Source: Candidatus Acidiferrales bacterium
GTDB taxonomy: Bacteria > Acidobacteriota > Terriglobia > Acidiferrales > UBA7541
Assembly (NCBI GenBank): GCA_030044295.1
Contig: JASHWB010000346.1
Coordinates: 1 to 10,051, forward strand
Direction: 5' to 3'
Length of the DNA stretch: 10,051 bases
The notes under the pieces were generated by a model. That model saw only the letters and a program-made list of their open reading frames with translations, did no database searches and had not been told where the DNA came from. Of this stretch, positions 6,083 through 10,051 are shown in pieces. Numbering within the stretch: the first letter of the stretch is position 1; every line of letters begins with the position of its first letter. The position numbers and the translations under genes were made by a program.

Positions 6083-6454
6083 CTAACTTTTCCGCTTTCC
6101 GTGCTTGCGCCGCGCCGACGCTTCCTCCGCGTGTTCGACGAAATTCTTCAGGCTTGATAGATTTGCTTGCCAGAAGCCGCGATACGGCTCGATCCAGGAA
6201 TCGACGGCCTTGAGCGGCTCGGGACTCAGACGATATACGCGCAGGCGTCCCTCGCGTTGCTCTTGCACCAGACGTGCCCGACGCAGCATGCGGAGATGTT
6301 TCGAGATAGCGGGGCGGGAGATAGGGAATTGCCGTGCGATGGCCCCGGCTGGCAGCGAGCCGCCGCACAAGAGATCAAGGACCGCGCGGCGGGTGCGATC
6401 GGCGAGAGCGCTGAAAACGATTTCTGGCGAATGTGTAACCAAATGGCTACGCAT
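6083..6454 (-). CDS. ArsR-family winged-helix transcriptional regulator (SRPBCC-associated type)
   Basis: A 123-residue protein of normal ArsR length. Residues 10-80 form the winged helix: FSALADRTRRAVLDLL is the usual first helix region, RPAISKHLRMLRRARLV (about 47-63) the recognition helix and following helix, and the wing runs to RLRVYRL. The C-terminal WIEPYRGFW stretch (87-95) is typical of the subgroup encoded next to SRPBCC/AHSA1 genes. There is no CxC metal-binding motif of ArsR/SmtB sensors at the recognition helix, so metal sensing is unlikely. Such proteins bind operators as dimers and repress their own operon. The tail is Lys/Arg-rich. The following SRPBCC gene is ruined, leaving the regulator without its usual partner. 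The ATG at 6454 lacks a good Shine-Dalgarno. Confidence 0.93.
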   Translation of the reverse strand: MRSHLVTHSPEIVFSALADRTRRAVLDLLCGGSLPAGAIARQFPISRPAISKHLRMLRRARLVQEQREGRLRVYRLSPEPLKAVDSWIEPYRGFWQANLSSLKNFVEHAEEASARRKHGKRKS

Positions 6455-6462
6455 AATGACAA

Positions 6463-6491
6463 AGCATGCGGTCGCATATCTCGATTGTCAA
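6463..6491 (-). promoter_or_regulatory. Candidate promoter for the ArsR gene
   Basis: A perfect TTGACA (6491-6486) is followed after 17 bases by CATGCT (6468-6463), a weak -10. Transcription would start only a few bases before the ATG at 6454, leaving almost no leader, consistent with the missing Shine-Dalgarno. It begins 10 bases after the stop of the upstream gene. Confidence 0.4.
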
Positions 6492-6500
6492 GCGCTCTTT

Positions 6501-6854
6501 CTAAGGTTGCTGGGCGTTGCCTAATCGTTGAGGTGACCGGTTTGCAGCAGCCGTGGTTTTTTCCACTCGTAACGAACTTCGCGGCGAAACGGGGCGAGCG
6601 CCATTCCACGATCTGGTCTCCAATGGCCGGACGACATGCGGACTTGGGATTACTTCAGCGTGGCCGTGGATGTTCCAAGCAGGGATCGGTTCGGCGCGGA
6701 ATCGGCGTAAAGCCGGAGGAATCAGCTTAGGCAGCGGCAACAGCAGCGATTGCGCGCGGGGTGGCTGAGGTGGTTGCGCGCTTTGCGATTGCTGAGCGAA
6801 AAGAGGGCTACCGATCACCAGGACGGCCCCGAGAATCAATGCAAATCGCGTCAT
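6501..6854 (-). CDS. Short secreted Pro/Arg-rich protein, unknown function (117 aa)
   Basis: The ATG at 6854 is chosen because GGGAGG lies 5 bases upstream (6865-6860) and because the protein then begins with a classic signal peptide: MTRF, a hydrophobic core ALILGAVLVIG, and a probable cleavage after SPLFA, before QQSQ. The frame is open further upstream (to 7025) but without coding character. The mature part of about 95 residues starts Gln/Pro-rich, then has a PLPKLIPP stretch and a basic, Arg/Ser/Pro-rich C-terminal half with no predicted domain. I do not recognise the family. The C-terminal third has low complexity and could reflect an old frameshift, but no alternative frame is clearly better. 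Probably exported to the periplasm or outside. Confidence 0.6.
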   Translation of the reverse strand: MTRFALILGAVLVIGSPLFAQQSQSAQPPQPPRAQSLLLPLPKLIPPALRRFRAEPIPAWNIHGHAEVIPSPHVVRPLETRSWNGARPVSPRSSLRVEKTTAAANRSPQRLGNAQQP

Positions 6855-6985
6855 CGAGGCCTCCCTGCCAGTGCTTCTGACGCCTAGACGGCACCGACCC
6901 GAAGTACTACCGGCCGATGGTCGTGCGCCGCTACCCTGCCAAGATGTAGGCCGCGCCACGAAGGTTGTCAGGAAGGATTCGGCCT

Positions 6986-7510
6986 TTAGTCCTTTGGCGT
7001 CACGTCGCGCAGCTGGATGAGCCATTGGCCATTCACGCGCACAAGTTCGTCAACCTCATGCCCCGCGGCGGCCACACGAACCGGCACATTCCGACCCTCC
7101 TGGCCGAAGACGGTCAGCCAGTACGCTTCCATGTGCGCGTGGTCCCGATCCGGAAACGAAACGTAGCCGTTCAGGAGCACGTGGTACATCGGAGGGCGTT
7201 TCTGTCCTTTCGCTTCGGCTTGTGCGGCTTGCTGACGAAGCCCCGCGATCATTTCTTTGAGTGCTGCGCGTCCCTTCACCGCCTTCGCGCCGGTGCCGAA
7301 CTGGCCGTCCGGGGTGTAGGTGGCGGCGTACGCGTCTGGATTTTCTGTGTCCAGGGCGCGAACGTACTGCCACATTAGCTTCTCGATCTGCGCCCGATTT
7401 TCGGATTCCTGCTGCGAATCCGTTCGAGCCGCCGCGGCACGATATCCGAGAAGAACCACTAGGCCGGCAATAAGGCAGAGAGCCGCTAAGCCTACATTGA
7501 TCTTCTTCAT
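6986..7510 (-). CDS. SnoaL/NTF2-like domain protein with N-terminal signal or anchor (174 aa)
   Basis: The ATG at 7510 follows AAGGAG (7525-7520) by 9 bases and starts a lysine-containing N-terminus with a hydrophobic core at residues 6-22, then YRAAAA; it is either cleaved near residue 28 or kept as a membrane anchor. From about residue 38 the pattern IEKLMWQYVRALDTENPDAY, then YTPDGQF, is the start of the SnoaL-like cone fold (nuclear transport factor 2 superfamily). The later strands (MYHVLLNGYVSF, AHMEAYWLTVF, VDELVRVNGQWLI) complete it. Family members are binding proteins or small isomerases/hydrolases; no substrate can be assigned. The protein is exported or membrane-bound, which is less usual for the fold. 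Divergently oriented to the LTxxQ-type gene. Confidence 0.87.
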   Translation of the reverse strand: MKKINVGLAALCLIAGLVVLLGYRAAAARTDSQQESENRAQIEKLMWQYVRALDTENPDAYAATYTPDGQFGTGAKAVKGRAALKEMIAGLRQQAAQAEAKGQKRPPMYHVLLNGYVSFPDRDHAHMEAYWLTVFGQEGRNVPVRVAAAGHEVDELVRVNGQWLIQLRDVTPKD

Positions 7511-7640
7511 GGCACGCTTCTCCTTGAGACGTCCATCCTGGCGACGTGAGTGGTCAGTTGGCCGGCCGCGATTCTGTACCATCGTGCCCAGGCCAGTCCA
7601 CATCCAACTTTGGGCTGGGCACTTTTCGGATCGCACGCGG

Positions 7641-7657
7641 CAGTGCCATAGGCACTG
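7641..7657. promoter_or_regulatory. Perfect inverted repeat in the divergent promoter region, possible operator
   Basis: CAGTGCC and GGCACTG are separated by ATA, giving a 17-base site with 7-bp arms. It lies 131 bases from the SnoaL-like start and 112 bases from the plus-strand start, about 45 bases upstream of the candidate ECF promoter. No T-run follows it, so an operator is more likely than a terminator. The binding protein is unknown. Confidence 0.45.
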
Positions 7658-7700
7658 ACGAAGAGTTTGGGACGGTGATCCTGCCCGGCCGCAAATCTCC

Positions 7701-7730
7701 GGAACTTTTCACCCCCTCCAGTGAATCCAA
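7701..7730 (+). promoter_or_regulatory. Candidate ECF-sigma promoter for the LTxxQ-type gene
   Basis: GGAACTT (7701-7707) matches the -35 consensus of RpoE-like ECF sigma factors (GGAACTT). After a 17-base spacer comes ATCCAA (7725-7730), an acceptable variant of the less conserved -10 (TCTAA-like). The start codon is 39 bases further. The match fits the gene: Spy/CpxP/CnrX-type periplasmic proteins are usually controlled by envelope-stress or ECF systems. Confidence 0.5.
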
Positions 7731-7768
7731 TGTAGGGGTAGCCAGGAACTGAGGAGGAGAGAGCAGAC

Positions 7769-8584
7769 ATGCGAGTCCCACTAAAAACCGCGACGGGAAT
7801 TTTAGCCTTACTACTGGGCGGTGTGCTGGGCTGCACGCCGGCGCTCGCGCAGCAACCGCCCGAAAACAATCCGCCTCCGCCCCCGCAGCAGACCGGCGGC
7901 ATGCGCGTATGGGTCGTGCGTGGGCCGGGCGCGGGATGGGCCGCCTGGAGAACGGACAACAATGGGGCGCGGCAGCTCGGCGTTGGCGATTTAGGGCTCG
8001 GCGGCAGGCAAAACGGTCCTCTAGAGCAAGCGGAGCGCGCCTTGCACGATCCGCTCGTCCGCCAGCAACTCGGAATCAGCGACGACCAAGCCAAGACACT
8101 GGAACAGCAGGTCGCAGATTTTCGGAAGAAGGTCATTCAGGACCAGGCGAATTTGGAGATCCAGCGCGTGGATTTGCAAAATCTGCTGGCGTCGGAGAAT
8201 CCCGACCGCTCCGTGATAAACGATAAGCTCGAGCAAGTCAACTCCGCACAGTTGGCTTTGCAGAAATCGGCGCTGAACTTCTATCTGATCGTGAAACAAG
8301 AGATCACGCCGGAGCAGCAGCAGAAGATCCGTCAGTTCCTGCGCGAGCGACTAAACGAAGGGTTCGAGGGGACGCAGCGACCACGGGCGGAGAGCCGGAG
8401 ACCGGCCACGCCTGGTTCGAGCAGCTACGAAGGCTCGCAGCCGCCGAACGGAAGAGTTTACGTACAGGACGATCAGCAGCAATACTGGCAGAATTCGCAA
8501 GGCCAACCGGAGGAATCTCCGGCTCTGCAGCCGTACGTCAATGGCGAGCCGCAGGGAAGCACTCCTGCGACCAACAACCAGTAG
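7769..8584 (+). CDS. Spy/CpxP/CnrX-like periplasmic protein (LTxxQ type, 271 aa)
   Basis: The ATG at 7769 is preceded by a purine-rich Shine-Dalgarno (GGAGG at 7753-7757). Residues 1-27 form a signal peptide with probable cleavage ALA|QQ; the VLGC at 19-22 is a weak lipobox and leaves a lipoprotein possible. Residues 28-90 are Pro/Gly/Gln-rich. Residues about 92-195 are all-helical with the two repeats expected for the family: ISDDQ (103-107) and ITPEQ (178-182), each followed by amphipathic helices. This matches the periplasmic heavy-metal sensor / Spy-CpxP superfamily of small chaperones and stress or metal sensors. The tail (about 200-271) is Gln/Pro/Ser-rich and disordered, longer than in classical Spy. 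No His/Met metal-binding cluster is obvious, so a chaperone or stress-sensing role is more likely than metal binding; this is inference. No sigma factor gene is adjacent in the window. Confidence 0.85.
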   Translation: MRVPLKTATGILALLLGGVLGCTPALAQQPPENNPPPPPQQTGGMRVWVVRGPGAGWAAWRTDNNGARQLGVGDLGLGGRQNGPLEQAERALHDPLVRQQLGISDDQAKTLEQQVADFRKKVIQDQANLEIQRVDLQNLLASENPDRSVINDKLEQVNSAQLALQKSALNFYLIVKQEITPEQQQKIRQFLRERLNEGFEGTQRPRAESRRPATPGSSSYEGSQPPNGRVYVQDDQQQYWQNSQGQPEESPALQPYVNGEPQGSTPATNNQ

Positions 8585-8830
8585 GCCGCTTTACCAGGAA
8601 TATGCTGCTACTACCTGTGGCGGACCCGATTTTTCGCCTGGAACGCGACCGCGCACCAGTGGCAAACTTACGACGGCAAATGTGCAGTAGAGACCTGCAG
8701 TTCCTCGCGCGATGTTCGCGCAAAAGGGTCATTCACACTGGCCGGTCTATAAGGACGTCAGGCGGCAGGACGCCATTGTGCACACGACGCGCTCTTCGGA
8801 AGCAGCGTTCAACTCAAGTACGGAGGCCTG
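8585..8830. other. Short gene-poor gap, possible coding remnant
   Basis: No gene with a start and Shine-Dalgarno is evident. In the frame directly continuing past the LTxxQ-type stop, codons 8585-8749 read without interruption and include WNATAHQWQTYDGKCAVETC, which looks protein-like; it ends at TAA 8750-8752 and has no start. In another frame an ATG at 8712 opens 39 codons whose TGA overlaps the ATG of the next gene (TGATG). Neither is strong enough to call. The 3' end holds the Shine-Dalgarno CGGAGG of the GH3 gene. Confidence 0.4.
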
Positions 8831-10051
8831 ATGCATCGAAGGCTCATCGAACTCTTTTCGGTCGCGGCGCTTGGTTGCGCGTTCGCCCTTGGAATCGCAG
8901 GACCGCTCATAGCCTCCCACGACTCGGCGTACCAGGCGCCCGCATCGACTGATTCTTCGACACTCGAGCGCCGTATCGACGCGATTCTCGATCGAATGAC
9001 CCTCGAAGAGAAAATCGATTTGATCGGAGGGGTCGACGGCTACTACGTTCGCGGAATTCCGTCCGTCGGTTTGCCACAACTCAAAACCGCCGATGGGCCG
9101 ATGGGCGTGCGCAACTATGGTCCTGCGACGGCGATGCCCGGTGGCATCAACCTGGCGGCTACTTGGGACCCAGCTTTGGCGCGGGAGGTGGGCCAGCAAA
9201 TTGGCCGCGACGCGCGAGCTAAGGGCGTCCATTTTCTACTTGGCCCGGCGGTCAACATCTATCGAGCGCCGATGAATGGCAGGAACTTCGAATATCTAGG
9301 TGAGGATCCCTATCTCGCTTCGCAGATCGCTGTCGGCTACATCGAGGGCATCCAGAGCGAGGGAGTAAGCGCCACGATCAAGCATTTCGCGGGAAACAAC
9401 TCGGAATTTTCGCGTCATGCCGTGGACCAGATTATCGACGAACGCGCTCTGCGCGAAATCTACCTTCCCGCGTTCGAAGCCGCCGTCAAGCAGGCTCACG
9501 TTGGTGCGGTGATGGACGCGTACAACCTGGTCAACGGCGAGCACATGACGCAGAACAAATTCCTGGACACCGACGTCCTGAAGAACGAGTGGGGTTTTCA
9601 AGGCGTACTGATGTCCGACTGGTTCGCGACGTACGATGGAGTTGCCGCGGCAAATGCCGGCCTCGATTTGGAAATGCCGTCTGGCGCGTTCATGAATCGA
9701 AACACGCTGCTTCCCGCGATCAAGGACGGACGCGTATCCGTCGCGACGATCAACGACAAAGTGCGCCGCCTTCTCCGCCTGGAATTTCGATTCCATTGGC
9801 TCGATCGTTCCCAAACAGACCTCTCAGTGCCTCGGTACAGCCTGCAAGCCGACAAGGTAGCATTAAAAGCTTCTGTTGAAGGCATGGTGCTGTTGAAGAA
9901 CGCCAGAAATTTTCTCCCCCTGGATAAACACAAGATACGGTCCATAGCCGTGATCGGGCCAGACGCGTATCCCGCTGTTCCAGTGGGCGGGGGGAGTGCC
10001 GGCGTGCGGCCGTTTTCCGCCGTCAGTTTTCTGCAGGGCATAGCGAAGGAG
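8831..10051 (+). CDS. Secreted GH3 glycoside hydrolase (beta-glucosidase type), 3' end outside window
   Basis: The ATG at 8831 follows CGGAGG by 4 bases; the frame stays open for 407 codons to the window end. Residues 1-29 are a signal peptide. The GH3 N-terminal TIM barrel follows: MTLEEKIDLIGG near residue 56, the substrate-contacting DGPMGVR at 88-94, GRNFEYLGEDP at 150-160, KHF at 184-186 with the usual N-rich follow-up, MDAYNLVNG, and the catalytic nucleophile Asp263 in LMSDW. The start of the C-terminal alpha/beta sandwich (SVEGMVLLKN, then IAVIGPDA) is present; the acid/base residue lies outside. Full-length relatives are about 750-850 residues. The enzyme removes terminal beta-linked glucose or related sugars from oligosaccharides, here outside the cytoplasm. 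Exact specificity cannot be read. It is independent of the upstream gene, 246 bases away. Confidence 0.95.
   Translation, partial: MHRRLIELFSVAALGCAFALGIAGPLIASHDSAYQAPASTDSSTLERRIDAILDRMTLEEKIDLIGGVDGYYVRGIPSVGLPQLKTADGPMGVRNYGPATAMPGGINLAATWDPALAREVGQQIGRDARAKGVHFLLGPAVNIYRAPMNGRNFEYLGEDPYLASQIAVGYIEGIQSEGVSATIKHFAGNNSEFSRHAVDQIIDERALREIYLPAFEAAVKQAHVGAVMDAYNLVNGEHMTQNKFLDTDVLKNEWGFQGVLMSDWFATYDGVAAANAGLDLEMPSGAFMNRNTLLPAIKDGRVSVATINDKVRRLLRLEFRFHWLDRSQTDLSVPRYSLQADKVALKASVEGMVLLKNARNFLPLDKHKIRSIAVIGPDAYPAVPVGGGSAGVRPFSAVSFLQGIAKE

Noticed and set aside
5808..6368. 186-aa minus-strand open frame across the ArsR and SRPBCC genes
   Set aside because: It is out of frame with both recognisable proteins and gives an Arg/Ser-rich sequence without homology signals.
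6855..7025. Upstream extension of the short secreted protein
   Set aside because: It would bury the signal peptide inside the protein; GGGAGG 5 bases before the ATG at 6854 supports the shorter form.
7511..7636. Upstream extension of the SnoaL-like protein
   Set aside because: It would place 42 non-conserved residues before a clear signal or anchor sequence that has its own Shine-Dalgarno.
7507..8136. 209-aa minus-strand open frame opposite the LTxxQ-type gene
   Set aside because: It is a shadow of the real plus-strand gene, with Cys/Ser/Pro-rich low-complexity sequence.
1..10051. Mobile element, prophage or defence island
   Set aside because: No transposase, integrase, terminal repeats, restriction, toxin-antitoxin or phage structural genes can be seen.

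Overview
The window reads as a piece of chromosome from a GC-rich soil-type bacterium, most likely an acidobacterium (Terriglobia). That assignment is inference. It rests on the variant PilZ-like domain with an Asn-Cys-His-Gly-Cys core, the many small secreted proteins with Gln/Pro-rich mature N-termini, an ArsR-SRPBCC pair and a secreted GH3 glycosidase. No rRNA, tRNA or other direct taxonomic marker is present. I see no transposase, integrase, phage gene or CRISPR array.

Left part (1-5120, all minus strand): the N-terminal 477 residues of an ABC exporter half-transporter that runs off the window start; an unrecognised 224-residue protein whose -10 box lies so close to the ATG that it may be leaderless; and a very long protein (894 aa with the start chosen here) made of one PilZ-like domain followed by about 700 residues of Ala/Gln/Glu-rich coiled coil.

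Middle (5121-5757): about 640 bases with no convincing gene. It holds three copies of a 14-base element (GTGTCTCGGGTAGA), one partial copy and two small hairpins. This is the least explained stretch of the window.

Right-middle (5758-7510, minus strand): a decayed SRPBCC/AHSA1 gene with start codon ATA and an internal deletion plus frameshift; the intact ArsR-type repressor that normally pairs with such a gene; a short secreted Pro-rich protein; and a SnoaL/NTF2-like protein with an N-terminal signal or anchor.

Right part (7511-10051, plus strand): a divergent promoter region with a perfect inverted repeat and an ECF-sigma-like promoter; a Spy/CpxP/CnrX-like periplasmic protein of the LTxxQ type; and the first 407 residues of a secreted GH3 beta-glucosidase-type enzyme that runs off the window end.

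The genes do not form one obvious pathway. They are mostly envelope or secretion functions (exporter, periplasmic stress sensor, secreted proteins, exported glycosidase) plus a probable second-messenger or scaffold protein. The most useful observations are the ruined SRPBCC partner of the ArsR regulator, the repeated element in the gene-free stretch, the PilZ/coiled-coil architecture, and the ECF-like and leaderless promoter candidates.
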